Source: Bacteroidaceae bacterium (lineage in GTDB: Bacteria; Bacteroidota; Bacteroidia; Bacteroidales; Bacteroidaceae). From it: a stretch of 64,000 nt of DNA. Shown piece after piece: positions 26,369-35,474 of the stretch (its first letter is position 1; every line of letters begins with the position of its first letter). The position numbers and the translations under genes were made by a program. Where the stretch lies: contig JAFQBB010000032.1 in the NCBI GenBank assembly GCA_017416805.1, forward strand, positions 1 to 64,000, read 5' to 3'. The notes beneath the pieces were generated by a model that saw only the letters and a list, made by a program, of their open reading frames with translations, was not told the DNA's origin and ran no database searches.

Positions 26369-27883
26369 ATGGCAAAGAAAGCTCTTTTGATGATTCTCGA
26401 CGGATGGGGAATCGGTAATCACGGTAAAGGTGATGTTATCTTCAACACCGCAACTCCCTATATGGATTATCTGGCTGAGACATATCCTAACTCCCAGTTG
26501 CAGGCCAGTGGCGAGAATGTAGGGTTGCCCGACGGACAGATGGGTAACTCTGAAGTGGGACACCTCAACATTGGTGCCGGACGTATCGTATATCAGGACC
26601 TTGTGAAAATCAACCGTGCCTGTGCCGATGGCAGCATCCTGCAGAACAAGGAGGTGGTAGCCGCTTACTCTTACGCCAAGGAGAATGGCAAGAGTGTACA
26701 CCTGATGGGACTGACCTCCAATGGCGGCGTACACAGTTCGCTTGACCATCTCTACAAACTCTGCGAAATCTCTAAGGAGTATGGTATAGAGAATACCTTC
26801 ATCCACTGCTTCATGGACGGTCGTGACACTGACCCCAAGAGCGGTAAGGGATTCATCGAGGAACTGACAGCCCACTGTGCCAAGAGTGCCGGACATGTAG
26901 CCTCTATCGTGGGCCGTTACTACGCTATGGACCGCGACAAGCGTTGGGAACGTGTGAAGGTGGCCTATGACCTGCTCGTGAGTGGCGAGGGCAAACAGGC
27001 TACAGACATGGTACAGGCCATGCAGGAAAGTTATGACGAAGGTGTGACCGACGAGTTCGTGAAACCCATCCACAATGCCACAGTTGACGGCACCATCAAG
27101 GAGGGCGATGTGGTCATCTTCTTCAACTACCGCAACGACCGTGCCAAGGAGTTGACCGTGGTATTGACCCAACAGGATATGCCTGAGGCTGGTATGCACA
27201 CCATCCCCGGTCTCCAATACTACTGCATGACTCCGTACGATGCTTCGTTCACCGGTGTACATATCCTCTTTGACAAGGAGAATGTACAGAACACCTTGGG
27301 CGAATACCTGAGCACTCAGGGCAAGAGCCAGCTGCACATTGCCGAGACAGAGAAATATGCCCATGTGACCTTCTTCTTCAATGGTGGACGCGAGACACCT
27401 TATGAAGGTGAAGAGCGTATCCTGGTGGCTTCACCCAAGGTGGCAACCTATGACCTGCAGCCCGAGATGAGCGCTTTCGAAGTGAAGGACAAGTTGGTGG
27501 AGGCTATCCGTTCAGAGAAGTTCGACTTCATTGTCGTAAACTTTGCCAATGGCGATATGGTGGGACACACCGGCATCTATAGTGCTATCGAAACAGCTGT
27601 GAAGGCTGTGGATGCCTGCGTGAAGGATGTTATCGAAGCTGCCAAGGCGGCCGACTACGAGGCTATCATCATTGCCGACCACGGAAACGCCGACAATGCA
27701 GTGAACAGTGATGGCTCAGTCAATACCGCCCACTCTTTGAATCCAGTACCCTTCATCTACGTGACCGAGAACAAGGATGCCAAGGTCGAGGATGGTGTAT
27801 TGGCCGATGTGGCTCCCTCTATCCTGCATATCATGGGCTTGCCCCAACCGGCAGAGATGAATGGAAAGTGTCTGATTAAATAA
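26369..27883 (+). CDS. gpmI: 2,3-bisphosphoglycerate-independent phosphoglycerate mutase
   Basis: 504 residues, full length. Starts [16 protein letters not shown] with metal ligand Asp11; [10 protein letters not shown] carries the phosphoserine nucleophile Ser61; [11 protein letters not shown] and the C-terminal [10 protein letters not shown] supply the other Mn ligands and substrate contacts. It interconverts 3- and 2-phosphoglycerate in glycolysis, next to enolase in the pathway (eno is at 39.8-41.0 kb). Single gene with its own promoter and a hairpin terminator 15 bp downstream. Confidence 0.97.
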   Translation: MAKKALLMILDGWGIGNHGKGDVIFNTATPYMDYLAETYPNSQLQASGENVGLPDGQMGNSEVGHLNIGAGRIVYQDLVKINRACADGSILQNKEVVAAYSYAKENGKSVHLMGLTSNGGVHSSLDHLYKLCEISKEYGIENTFIHCFMDGRDTDPKSGKGFIEELTAHCAKSAGHVASIVGRYYAMDRDKRWERVKVAYDLLVSGEGKQATDMVQAMQESYDEGVTDEFVKPIHNATVDGTIKEGDVVIFFNYRNDRAKELTVVLTQQDMPEAGMHTIPGLQYYCMTPYDASFTGVHILFDKENVQNTLGEYLSTQGKSQLHIAETEKYAHVTFFFNGGRETPYEGEERILVASPKVATYDLQPEMSAFEVKDKLVEAIRSEKFDFIVVNFANGDMVGHTGIYSAIETAVKAVDACVKDVIEAAKAADYEAIIIADHGNADNAVNSDGSVNTAHSLNPVPFIYVTENKDAKVEDGVLADVAPSILHIMGLPQPAEMNGKCLIK

Positions 27884-27898
27884 ATTCAGGTACAATTT

Positions 27899-27960
27899 AC
27901 AATGTACAATGTACAATTTGCCATTGCGGTACTCAATTGTGCATTGTACATTTGTTTTTA
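27899..27960 (+). terminator. Hairpin and T-run after gpmI
   Basis: Arms 27899-27918 and 27935-27954 match at 18 of 20 positions (ACAATGTACAATGTACAATT against its complement) and are followed by TTTTTA. Also built from the TACAATG repeat motif. Confidence 0.65.
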
Positions 27961-27974
27961 TGGGAGGTTCTATA

Positions 27975-28067
27975 GTCCTTGGAATTGTCCCTTGTAAATG
28001 GTAAATTGTAAATGTAATTATTGTCCCTGAATTTGTACCTTGTCCCTTGTAAATTGTAAATGTAATT
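27975..28067 (+). repeat. Repeats of CCTTGTAAATTGTAAATGTAATTAT before DUF3109 gene
   Basis: Units of the form TTGTCCCTTGTAAAT(T)GTAAATGTAATTAT occur twice (27987-28024 and 28042-28068); the second abuts the ATG at 28068. A near-identical motif precedes the ackA start at 52344. Confidence 0.7.
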
Positions 28068-28649
28068 ATGATCCAGATAGATAATGTAGTTGTCAGCCTC
28101 GATGTGCTGAAAGAGAAATTCTTTTGCGACCTCTCGGCCTGCAAGGGAGAGTGTTGCGTCGAAGGTGATGCCGGTGCTCCGTTGGAACTGGACGAGGTGG
28201 CCGAGATAGAAGAGGTGCTCCCCGAGATATGGGATGACCTTTCGCCCGAAGCACGGGCGGTCATTGACCGGCAGGGTGTGGCCTATACCGATGAAGAGGG
28301 AGACCTTGTGACCTCTATTGTGAATGGTAAGGACTGTGTCTTCACCTGCTACGGTGAGGATGGCAGTTGCTATTGTGCCATCGAGAAGGCATACAGGGCC
28401 GGGAAGACCAAGTTTTACAAACCCGTGTCCTGTCACCTCTATCCCATCCGTATCGGTGACTATGGTTCCTACAAGGCGGTGAACTACCACCGTTGGGATG
28501 TCTGCAAGGCGGCTGTCGTATTAGGCAAAGCCAAAGATATGCCTGTCTATAAGTTCTTGCGCGAACCCCTTATCCGCAAGTTCGGTGAGGAGTGGTACAA
28601 AGAACTGGAAATCGCCGTCGAAGAGTTGAAACAGCAAAAGTATATCTGA
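28068..28649 (+). CDS. DUF3109 family protein (YkgJ-like Cys cluster)
   Basis: 193 residues. MIQIDNVVVSLDVLKEKFFCDLSACKGECC gives the Cys-rich signature of DUF3109 (Cys20, Cys25, Cys29-Cys30), with further Cys residues in VFTCYGEDGSCYCAIEKAY and VSCHLYPIRI; similar clusters bind zinc or iron. Widespread in Bacteroidetes, function unknown. Start chosen because a repeated AT-rich leader ends exactly at this ATG. Stands alone between gpmI and topB. Confidence 0.9.
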   Translation: MIQIDNVVVSLDVLKEKFFCDLSACKGECCVEGDAGAPLELDEVAEIEEVLPEIWDDLSPEARAVIDRQGVAYTDEEGDLVTSIVNGKDCVFTCYGEDGSCYCAIEKAYRAGKTKFYKPVSCHLYPIRIGDYGSYKAVNYHRWDVCKAAVVLGKAKDMPVYKFLREPLIRKFGEEWYKELEIAVEELKQQKYI

Positions 28650-28662
28650 TTCAATCCTTTAT

Positions 28663-28776
28663 TGGTGTCGGGTAAACTGCTATAATGTTTTTGCATTATA
28701 CCGGTGTCCGGTAAAACTCTCACCATAGTTTTTTATAGAGCATTTCAGCCACGGAGGTATTTCCTGTAGGAAGGTG
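28663..28776. repeat. Two dispersed repeats back to back (GGTGTC-GGTAAA family)
   Basis: 28663-28700 is a copy of the TTGGTGTC.GGTAAAC..CTATAATG repeat and 28701-28776 a copy of GGTGTCCGGTAAAACT..CACCATA with its extended tail (CATTTCAG..CGGAGGT..TTCCTGTAGG). The same tail occurs at 57583-57620. Sits downstream of both flanking genes, which converge here. Confidence 0.75.
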
Positions 28777-28803
28777 TGGCCCATGTATGGCACCAATAGG
28801 AAT

Positions 28804-30846
28804 TTATTCGAACGGAATCCTGTAGGTGCATCCGTTTTTCCACTCCGAGCAGCCGAAGGCGGTGCGTCCGCGGATGATGACTCCTTTTCCACAGAGCGGG
28901 CAGGGCATTCCTTCTGGATTTTTTTTCTCAGGTTGGGAAGATATTTTTTTCTGACCTGACACTGAATTCATCTCTGCTTTTGGTTTTTTGGGAGCGCTTG
29001 CCTTACGTGCTTTTTTCTGTGCGGCCTTTTTCTCTATTTCTTTGGCGGCATCGGGTTGGGCTTCAATGGTGATGCGACGGTTGGTGTTGTCGCTCAGGAC
29101 TTTGTACACGATTTCGCTCACCATTTGTTTCAATTCTTCCAAAAAAGTCTTGGCTTCGTAGTTGCGCCGTTCGATTTCCCGCAATTTCTTCTCCCAGATA
29201 CCGGTGAGTTCGGCAGACTTCAGCAGGTCTTCGTGGATAATCTGTATCAATTCTACTCCCGTGGGGGTGGCTATCAGATTTTTACGCTCTTTGCGGATAT
29301 ACCGGCGCTTGAACAGGGTTTCGATGATGGCAGCTCGGGTGGAGGGGCGGCCTATTCCGTTTTCCTTCAACGCGTCACGTAATTCATCGTTGTCCACCAA
29401 CTTGCCGGCCGTCTCCATGGCTCGTAGCAAGGTGGCCTCGGTGTAGGGCTTGGGAGGTTGTGTCCATTTCTCGTTCAAGTCGGGTTGGTGGGGTCCGCTT
29501 TCGCCTACCGTGAAGAGGGGGAGTGTGCGCTCTTCTTCGTCTGTTTTTTCATCAGCAGATGGTTGGCCGAAGATGACGCGCCATCCGGGGTCGGTTATCT
29601 GCTTGCCTGTCACCTTGAACTCAATCTTTTCCACTTCACCGAGTACGGTAGTTGTAGAGAATTTGCAATCGGGGTAGAAGGCTGCGATAAAGCGACGGGC
29701 CACCAGGTCGAAGACTCTTTTTTCCATGTCCGTCAAGTTTTGGGGATAGACACCCGTGGGGATGATGGCGTGGTGGTCGGTCACTTTGGAAGAGTCGAAC
29801 ACTTTCTTGCTCTTGGTCAGTTTCTTCCCTTCGAGTGGAGCGGTAAGTGCGGCATAATCGCGCAATCCCTTCAGTATGTTCGGGCATTTGGGATACAAGT
29901 CATCACTGAGGAATGTTGTATCTACACGTGGGTAGGTGGTGATTTTCTTTTCGTAAAGTGATTGGATGAGGCGTAAAGTGTCGTCGGCTGAATAACCGAA
30001 TTTCTTGTTGCACTCCACTTGTAAAGAGGTCAGGTCGAACAGGCGTGGAGGCGCCTCGGTACCTTTCTTGGCTGATACATCGGTGACAGTGAAAGGGGCG
30101 GTCTTTACCGTTTCCAGAAATTCCAATCCCTCTTCCTTGGAAGTGAACTTGCCCTTCGTGGCCGAGAATGTGGTGTCCCTATACACTGTCTTTAACTCCC
30201 AATAAGGTTCGGGCTTGAAGTTTTCGATTTCCAATTGTCGGTTTACGATGAGGGCGAGGGTAGGGGTCTGTACACGTCCGATGGACAGGACTTGGCGATT
30301 TTGTCCGTATTTCAATGTGTAGAGGCGTGTTGCGTTCATACCCAACAACCAATCGCCGATAGCTCGGCTCAGGCCTGCTTCGTAGAGCGGTTGTTTTTCG
30401 CTTTGGTCAATCAGATTGTTGAATCCTTCGCGAATACTTTCTTCAGTGAGCGATGATATCCAAAGACGTTTTACCGGACATTTGGCTCCGGCTTTCTGCA
30501 TCACCCACCGTTGGATCAGCTCTCCCTCTTGGCCGGCATCACCGCAATTGATGATTTCATCGGCCTTTTCCATCAGTTGCTGGATTATCTTGAACTGTTT
30601 TTCTATTCCTGTGTCAGCTATCAGCTTGATACCGAAACGTGGGGGAATCATCGGCAGGCTTCCCAAACTCCAGCTTTTCCAGTTGGGGGTATATTCGTGA
30701 GGCTCTTTCAGGGTACACAGATGGCCGAAAGTCCAAGTCACTTGGTATCCATTTCCTTCCAGATATCCCTCGTGGCGGCTACGTGCTCCTAAGATATCGG
30801 CTATCTCTTTGGCAACACTGGGCTTTTCGGCTATGCAGACAATCAT
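28804..30846 (-). CDS. topB: DNA topoisomerase III
   Basis: 680 residues. TOPRIM domain: IAEKPSVAKEIADIL (catalytic Glu7) and CGDAGQEGELI (DxE pair). Type IA signature SIGRVQTPTLALIV, active-site Tyr305 in TTYPRVDTTFLSDDLYP, then GIGRPSTRAAIIETL. The C-terminus after a basic Lys/Ala linker carries a zinc ribbon (CPLCGKGVII...GCSEW...CTYRIPFE). Relaxes or decatenates DNA during replication. Members of this family are frequent both on chromosomes and on Bacteroides conjugative elements; no conjugation genes are nearby, so this appears chromosomal. Confidence 0.96.
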   Translation of the reverse strand: MIVCIAEKPSVAKEIADILGARSRHEGYLEGNGYQVTWTFGHLCTLKEPHEYTPNWKSWSLGSLPMIPPRFGIKLIADTGIEKQFKIIQQLMEKADEIINCGDAGQEGELIQRWVMQKAGAKCPVKRLWISSLTEESIREGFNNLIDQSEKQPLYEAGLSRAIGDWLLGMNATRLYTLKYGQNRQVLSIGRVQTPTLALIVNRQLEIENFKPEPYWELKTVYRDTTFSATKGKFTSKEEGLEFLETVKTAPFTVTDVSAKKGTEAPPRLFDLTSLQVECNKKFGYSADDTLRLIQSLYEKKITTYPRVDTTFLSDDLYPKCPNILKGLRDYAALTAPLEGKKLTKSKKVFDSSKVTDHHAIIPTGVYPQNLTDMEKRVFDLVARRFIAAFYPDCKFSTTTVLGEVEKIEFKVTGKQITDPGWRVIFGQPSADEKTDEEERTLPLFTVGESGPHQPDLNEKWTQPPKPYTEATLLRAMETAGKLVDNDELRDALKENGIGRPSTRAAIIETLFKRRYIRKERKNLIATPTGVELIQIIHEDLLKSAELTGIWEKKLREIERRNYEAKTFLEELKQMVSEIVYKVLSDNTNRRITIEAQPDAAKEIEKKAAQKKARKASAPKKPKAEMNSVSGQKKISSQPEKKNPEGMPCPLCGKGVIIRGRTAFGCSEWKNGCTYRIPFE

Positions 30847-30875
30847 ATATTCAATTCCTTTTTGTTAGCAAAGCG

Positions 30876-30906
30876 CGAAGATACGGCAAACTTGGGGGAG
30901 TGCAAA
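30876..30906 (-). promoter_or_regulatory. Promoter of topB
   Basis: Minus strand: -33 TTTG (30906-30903), 19-bp spacer, -7 TATCTTCG (30883-30876), 30 bp before the ATG. Spacing is ideal; the -7 has one change from TAnnTTTG. Confidence 0.65.
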
Positions 30907-31054
30907 ATAATTTTTTGAAAAAGTAAATATATACCCATAAAATTAACAGAGACACTATTTGTTTGCGATTCTTAATCATTTGGCACTGCAATGGCCAATA
31001 TTATTTGAGTTATCCTCGCCTGGAGAATATACCGTAATAGACTCTCCGTAAACT

Positions 31055-31104
31055 ATTAACTCCGTTCGCGAACCGGACAAACACGGTAGGCGAACGGAGT
31101 TAAT
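31055..31104. repeat. 15-bp perfect inverted repeat, 20-bp loop
   Basis: ATTAACTCCGTTCGC at 31055-31069 and its exact complement at 31090-31104 enclose GAACCGGACAAACACGGTAG. GC-rich relative to the surroundings, no T-run; possible operator, sRNA or repeat unit. Confidence 0.7.
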
Positions 31105-31216
31105 CGTGTTCAGGGGCAGACGTTGTAAGTGAATAATGAAGAGGGACTGACATTCTGTTTACGGAATATACATTATAACAATATGAAGGTTCTGAATACA
31201 TTTACCGTAGGAAGCT

Positions 31217-31390
31217 GTGTCAAAAATGCCACCATTTAATTCTTCATCCGCGTCATCCGCGTCTAAAAAGTTAATTATGACACCCCCCCAATTGCAGATA
31301 GTCTCCTCAGCTTTGAGGGTGTCAAAATGCCTTCTTATCATTCTTTAGACGCGGATGAAGGATTTATGGTGGCAGTTTTATCGGATACTA
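31217..31390. repeat. GTGTCA...TGACAC repeats with GACGCGGATGACG cores
   Basis: 31217-31283 starts GTGTCAAAAATGCC and ends AATTATGACAC, with a core TCCGCGTCATCCGCGTC. 31319-31361 is a second copy's left half (GTGTCAAAATGCC...TTTAGACGCGGATGAAGG), continuing at 31362-31390 into a reversed GGTGTCCGGTAAAACT repeat. Other copies lie at 49790, 53595 and 60127. Confidence 0.75.
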
Positions 31391-31632
31391 ATATAAAGAT
31401 TTAAATCTTACCCGATGAAGATAGGTATCTTGGAGACTGAAGATTTAAATCCTCTCCCTCTCCGCATTGTAAAGAACGATTCAACTTTCGCATACACTCC
31501 TAAGCGAAGCGTCACTCCTACACTCCTGCACTCCTGCAACTTCTCTACTTGCGAAACTTGAATAATAAATTGGAATATCGGTGATTCTTGCAAAAAGATG
31601 GGATATTCGGAGGTTTTTTGGTGGAATTACGT

Positions 31633-31640
31633 TACCTTTG
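31633..31640 (+). promoter_or_regulatory. -7 box TACCTTTG of BNR gene
   Basis: TACCTTTG 70 bp before the ATG at 31710; no -33 TTTG at ideal spacing. Confidence 0.6.
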
Positions 31641-31709
31641 CCGCTGTTTGTACTTTGGATGGCAGCTTTTATGGGCAAAAAAGTTGTTGTCCGATATTAA
31701 GAGGAATGG

Positions 31710-33029
31710 ATGATGAATAAGATAATCAGAATTTTTAAACCTTGTAAATGGGTAGCCTTCTTACTGTTGGGATTGGGGGCGCAACTTGTCATTGCACAGA
31801 AACTCTGTCCTGTGGGATTCGGATGGAGCCGCAATTCGGTAAATACGACCGTTTTCCGCAACAATTCAGTCACGACACATGGCGATACGCAGTATGTTGC
31901 ATACTATGATGCCAAAGGGATGCTTACCCTGGGGAAACGGAGTGTCAAGGGCGGAAAGTGGACCGTGAGTCAAACCCAATACAAGGGTAATTGCCATGAT
32001 GCACATAATGTGATCAGTATTGGTGTGGATGGAGAGGGGTATTTGCATGTATCTTTCGATCATCATAATAATCCTTTACGGTATTGCCGTTCAGTAGAAC
32101 CCGGTTCGTTGGTGCTTGACACGCTGATGGCTATGACAGGGGTTGATGAAAAGGATATCACTTATCCTGAATTCTACAATCTTGATGGAGGAGATTTGTT
32201 GTTCGCTTACCGTTCGGGAGGTTCGGGAAGGGGCAATCTGGTGATGAACCGCTACGATGTGAAAACCAGGAAATGGAGCCGTGTGCAGGATGTCCTCATT
32301 GATGGCGAACGCAAACGCAATGCCTATTGGCAACTTTACGTGGACGCGAAAGGCATTATCCATGTGTCGTGGGTATGGCGTGAAACTCCTGATGTGGCCA
32401 CCAACCATGACCTCTGCTATGCGCGTTCGGCCGATGGCGGACGTACGTGGGAGAAGTCAACAGGTGAGATTTATACCCTCCCCATCACTATAGCCAATGC
32501 CGAGGTGGCCTGTCAGATACCGCAACGGAGCGAGCTCATCAACCAAACGAGCATGACTGCCGATGCCAACGGACATCCCTATATTGCCACTTATTGGAGG
32601 GATACGGACAGTCAAATACCGCAATACAGGTTGGTATGGCACGACGGGACGACTTGGCGACAGGAGCAGGTGGGGGACAGGAAAACGCCCTTCAGCCTTA
32701 GCGGAGGAGGTACAAAGTGCATACCCATAGCAAGACCCCGACTGGCAATCCGCGAAAAGGATGGTGCGCTGGAAGCCTACTACATTTTCCGCGATGTGGA
32801 GCGTGGAAGTAGGGTGTCCGTAGCGTACACGGCCAACTTGGGCTTCGATCCTTGGAATGTCAAGGACCTGACAGACTTTCCTGTCGAGGCATGGGAGCCA
32901 AGTCACGACACCGAGTTGTGGAAACAACAGGGACGATTGGACATCTATGTGCAATGTGCTTATCAGGGTGATGGCGAGAAAAGTGTAACTGTTGAGGCAC
33001 AACCGGTTTATGTGCTGACGGTGGAATGA
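31710..33029 (+). CDS. BNR_4-type beta-propeller protein, GH145/PL24/PL25-like
   Basis: 439 residues with signal peptide (WVAFLLLGLGAQLVIAQ). A run of beta-propeller blades of the BNR_4 class: QYVAYYDAKGMLTLGKR, CHDAHNVISIGVDGEGYLHVSFDHHNNPLRY (residues 95-124), YARSADGGRTWEKS (Asp-box), GHPYIATYWRDTD. The same fold in Bacteroidetes includes ulvan/rhamnogalacturonan-type lyases (PL24, PL25) and rhamnosyl-glucuronate hydrolases (GH145); conserved His96/His99 and Asn are compatible but do not settle which. Predicted periplasmic polysaccharide enzyme. No SusCD pair nearby. Ends 1 bp before a tandem-repeat array leading into the Sua5 gene. Confidence 0.75.
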   Translation: MMNKIIRIFKPCKWVAFLLLGLGAQLVIAQKLCPVGFGWSRNSVNTTVFRNNSVTTHGDTQYVAYYDAKGMLTLGKRSVKGGKWTVSQTQYKGNCHDAHNVISIGVDGEGYLHVSFDHHNNPLRYCRSVEPGSLVLDTLMAMTGVDEKDITYPEFYNLDGGDLLFAYRSGGSGRGNLVMNRYDVKTRKWSRVQDVLIDGERKRNAYWQLYVDAKGIIHVSWVWRETPDVATNHDLCYARSADGGRTWEKSTGEIYTLPITIANAEVACQIPQRSELINQTSMTADANGHPYIATYWRDTDSQIPQYRLVWHDGTTWRQEQVGDRKTPFSLSGGGTKCIPIARPRLAIREKDGALEAYYIFRDVERGSRVSVAYTANLGFDPWNVKDLTDFPVEAWEPSHDTELWKQQGRLDIYVQCAYQGDGEKSVTVEAQPVYVLTVE

Positions 33030-33083
33030 TGTGCCAATGTGGTAATGTGGTAATGTGGTAATGTGCTGATGTGATAATGTGCT
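33028..33083. repeat. 8-bp tandem array (AATGTGGT)
   Basis: Seven 8-bp units GATGTGCC, three AATGTGGT, AATGTGCT, GATGTGAT, AATGTGCT between the stop of the BNR gene and the Sua5 start, overlapping the stop codon. Confidence 0.85.
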
Positions 33084-33094
33084 AATTGTTGATT

Positions 33095-33658
33095 ATGAAC
33101 GAAGAGATAAAACAGGCCATAGAGGTGTTGAATAGGGGTGGGGTCATACTCTATCCTACTGATACGATTTGGGGGATTGGATGTGATGCTACCAATGCTG
33201 AAGCTGTGAAACGTGTGTACGAGATTAAACGTCGTACAGATAGTAAGGCAATGTTGGTTTTGATAGATTCGCCTGCCAAACTGAATTATTATGTAAAGGA
33301 TGTTCCTCCTATAGCATGGGATTTGATGGAATTGACCACCAAACCCTTGACAATCATCTACGATGGAGCACGCAATCTGGCTGAAAACCTGATAGCCGAA
33401 GATGGGAGCGTGGGAATCCGGGTTACAGATGAGGACTTTTCGCGCCAACTTTGTTTCCGTTTCCGTAAGGCTATTGTTTCCACCTCGGCCAATATAAGTG
33501 GTGAACCTGCGCCAAAGAACTTTGTTGATATCAGTGACGACATCAAACGACAAGTGGATTATATCGTAGGGTACAGACAAAAAGAGAAAGGGGCAGGTAA
33601 GGCTTCAAGTATAATAAAATTAGGAATAGGCGGACAGGTGAAGGTTATAAGAGAATGA
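33095..33658 (+). CDS. L-threonylcarbamoyladenylate synthase (Sua5/YciO/YrdC)
   Basis: 187 residues from ATG 33095 (MNEEIKQAIEVLNRGGV). YrdC-fold signatures: YPTDTIWGIGCDATN, the KRRTDSKAML basic substrate-binding motif, TTKPLTIIYDG, and GSVGIRVTDE...STSANISG. Makes threonylcarbamoyl-AMP from Thr, bicarbonate and ATP for tRNA t6A37. It is the short form without the Sua5 C-terminal domain. Stop overlaps the next start (ATGA), so it is cotranscribed with the chloride channel. Confidence 0.92.
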   Translation: MNEEIKQAIEVLNRGGVILYPTDTIWGIGCDATNAEAVKRVYEIKRRTDSKAMLVLIDSPAKLNYYVKDVPPIAWDLMELTTKPLTIIYDGARNLAENLIAEDGSVGIRVTDEDFSRQLCFRFRKAIVSTSANISGEPAPKNFVDISDDIKRQVDYIVGYRQKEKGAGKASSIIKLGIGGQVKVIRE

Positions 33659-35460
33659 AACAACATAAGAACAATACGATTTCATTGATGAATCGTTTCC
33701 TTGAGTGGAGGCAAAACCATGTCAGCGAGAAGCAATTCATATTGGTGCTCAGTTTTATGGTGGGTATCTGTACGGCATTTGCTGCTCTTCTGCTGAAAGG
33801 ACTGATTCATCTGATTCAGAATTTTCTTACTGACCATTTTGATGCGACGGGAGCCAACTGGTTGTACCTGATATATCCGGCTGTGGGTATTTTCCTTACG
33901 ATGCTTTTTATCCGGTATGTAGTGAGGGATGACATCAGCCATGGTGTGACCAAAATCCTTTATGCCATTTCGCAGAAGAAAGCACGAATCAGGCGGCATA
34001 ACATGTATTCGTCTGTTATAGCCAGTGCTTTGACCATTGGGTTTGGTGGTTCGGTAGGGGCTGAGGCACCAATTGTGTTGACGGGGTCGGCCATCGGGTC
34101 AAATCTCGGACAGGTCTTTCAGATTGAACGGCGCAAACTGATGTTGTTGGTCGGTTGTGGTGCGGCTGGTGCCATTGCAGGCATTTTCAAGGCTCCCATT
34201 GCAGGATTGGTGTTTACGATAGAGGTGTTGATGATAGACCTTACCATGTCATCACTCCTTCCTTTGATGGTTTCGTGTATTACGGCGGCTACCGTTTCGT
34301 ACATATTTACAGGGACTGAAGCCATGTTTGAATTCAATATGGATTCGCCTTTCGCCATGGAACGTATTCCTCATGTAATCCTGTTGGGTATCATTTGCGG
34401 GTTGGTGTCACTCTATTTTACCCGTACCATGAATCGGTGCGAGAATATGTTCCGCAAATTTGCACAACGTCCTTACGTGAAATTGCTGATTGGCGGATTG
34501 ATGCTGAGTGTTCTCATTTTCCTGTTTCCTCCTCTGTATGGTGAGGGGTACGACACCATTACATTGCTGCTGAATGGTACGACTCCTTCAGAATGGGATA
34601 CACTGATGAACAACTCTTTGTTTTACGGGTTTGGCGATGTCTTGCTTCTATACCTTATACTGATAGTGCTTTTCAAGGTCTTTGCCAGTAGTGCTACCAA
34701 CGGGGGTGGCGGATGTGGTGGTATTTTTGCTCCCAGTCTTTTCCTCGGATGCATTACAGGTTTTGTTTGGGCACGTATCAGTAATATCCTTTCTTTGGGA
34801 GGTATTGAGGTGACGGAGAAGAATTTTGCTCTTCTGGGCATGGCCGGTTTGATGTCAGGAGTTATGCATGCTCCATTGATGGGCATTTTCCTGATTGCGG
34901 AATTGACGGGTGGCTTTGACCTTTTTCTTCCTTTGATGATAACCTCCGTCTCAGCTTATTTGACTATTGTCGTATTTGAGCCGCATAGTATATATTCGAC
35001 ACGTTTGGCCAAGAAAGGAGAATTGCTTACACATGACAAGGACAAGACGGTGCTCACCCTGATGAAGATAGAAAATGTGGTGGAGAAGAACTTTGAGACC
35101 GTAAGCCCGGATATGGAGTTGGGCCAGTTGGTGGGAGTCATCTCGCGTGCCAAACGCAATCTTTTCCCTGTGGTGGATAATGGGGGAGTGTTGTTGGGCA
35201 TTGTGCAAATGGATGATATACGTCATATCATGTTCCGCCAGGAACTGTACCGGCGGTTTACGGTTGACAAACTGATGGCCGATGCTCCCTGCCGATTGAG
35301 TGTGAATGACTCCATGGAGGTTGTCATCCGTAAGTTTGATGATACGGGGGCATGGAACCTGCCTGTAGATGATGCCGATGGCAAATATCTGGGCTTTGTG
35401 TCCAAATCGAAAGTCTTTGCATCATATCGTCAGGTGTTGGTGGATTTTTCAGAAGAGTAG
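33655..35460 (+). CDS. ClC-family chloride channel/antiporter with CBS domains
   Basis: 601 residues. Residues 1-435 are a ClC membrane domain: FGGSVGAEAPIVLTGSAIGS (gating Glu in GAEAP), GAIAGIFKAPIAGLVFTIE, GGGGCGGIFAPSLFLG, and MHAPLMGIFLIAELTGG. Residues ~450-601 hold two CBS repeats (DMELGQLVGVISRAKRNLFPVVDNGGVLLGIVQMDDIR; DSMEVVIRKFDDTGAWNLPVDDADGKYLGFVSK) which usually bind adenine nucleotides. Exchange or conductance of chloride/fluoride through the inner membrane is inferred from family; the GAEAP loop is that of typical ClC rather than of CLC-F proteins. Translationally coupled to Sua5 upstream and to fmt 14 bp downstream. Confidence 0.93.
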   Translation: MKQHKNNTISLMNRFLEWRQNHVSEKQFILVLSFMVGICTAFAALLLKGLIHLIQNFLTDHFDATGANWLYLIYPAVGIFLTMLFIRYVVRDDISHGVTKILYAISQKKARIRRHNMYSSVIASALTIGFGGSVGAEAPIVLTGSAIGSNLGQVFQIERRKLMLLVGCGAAGAIAGIFKAPIAGLVFTIEVLMIDLTMSSLLPLMVSCITAATVSYIFTGTEAMFEFNMDSPFAMERIPHVILLGIICGLVSLYFTRTMNRCENMFRKFAQRPYVKLLIGGLMLSVLIFLFPPLYGEGYDTITLLLNGTTPSEWDTLMNNSLFYGFGDVLLLYLILIVLFKVFASSATNGGGGCGGIFAPSLFLGCITGFVWARISNILSLGGIEVTEKNFALLGMAGLMSGVMHAPLMGIFLIAELTGGFDLFLPLMITSVSAYLTIVVFEPHSIYSTRLAKKGELLTHDKDKTVLTLMKIENVVEKNFETVSPDMELGQLVGVISRAKRNLFPVVDNGGVLLGIVQMDDIRHIMFRQELYRRFTVDKLMADAPCRLSVNDSMEVVIRKFDDTGAWNLPVDDADGKYLGFVSKSKVFASYRQVLVDFSEE

Positions 35461-35474
35461 TAAAAAAAAGAGTT

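Larger units (their letters stand above)
30907..31632. other. Gene-free spacer between topB and BNR gene
   Basis: About 0.7 kb with no credible coding frame. It contains a 15-bp inverted repeat (31055-31104), a GTGTCA..TGACAC repeat (31217-31283), a further partial one ending in a reversed GGTGTCCGGTAAAACT repeat (31319-31390), and a stretch of ACTCCT tandem units (31495-31545). Repeats account for most of its recognisable content. Confidence 0.6.

Noticed and set aside
26273..27364. Long antisense open frame opposite gpmI (363 codons)
   Set aside because: Lies wholly on the opposite strand of a well-conserved glycolytic gene and encodes no recognisable motif; typical shadow of biased codon use.
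28804..30846. topB as a sign of an integrated conjugative element
   Set aside because: No tra, mob or integrase gene nearby; promoter and neighbours look chromosomal.
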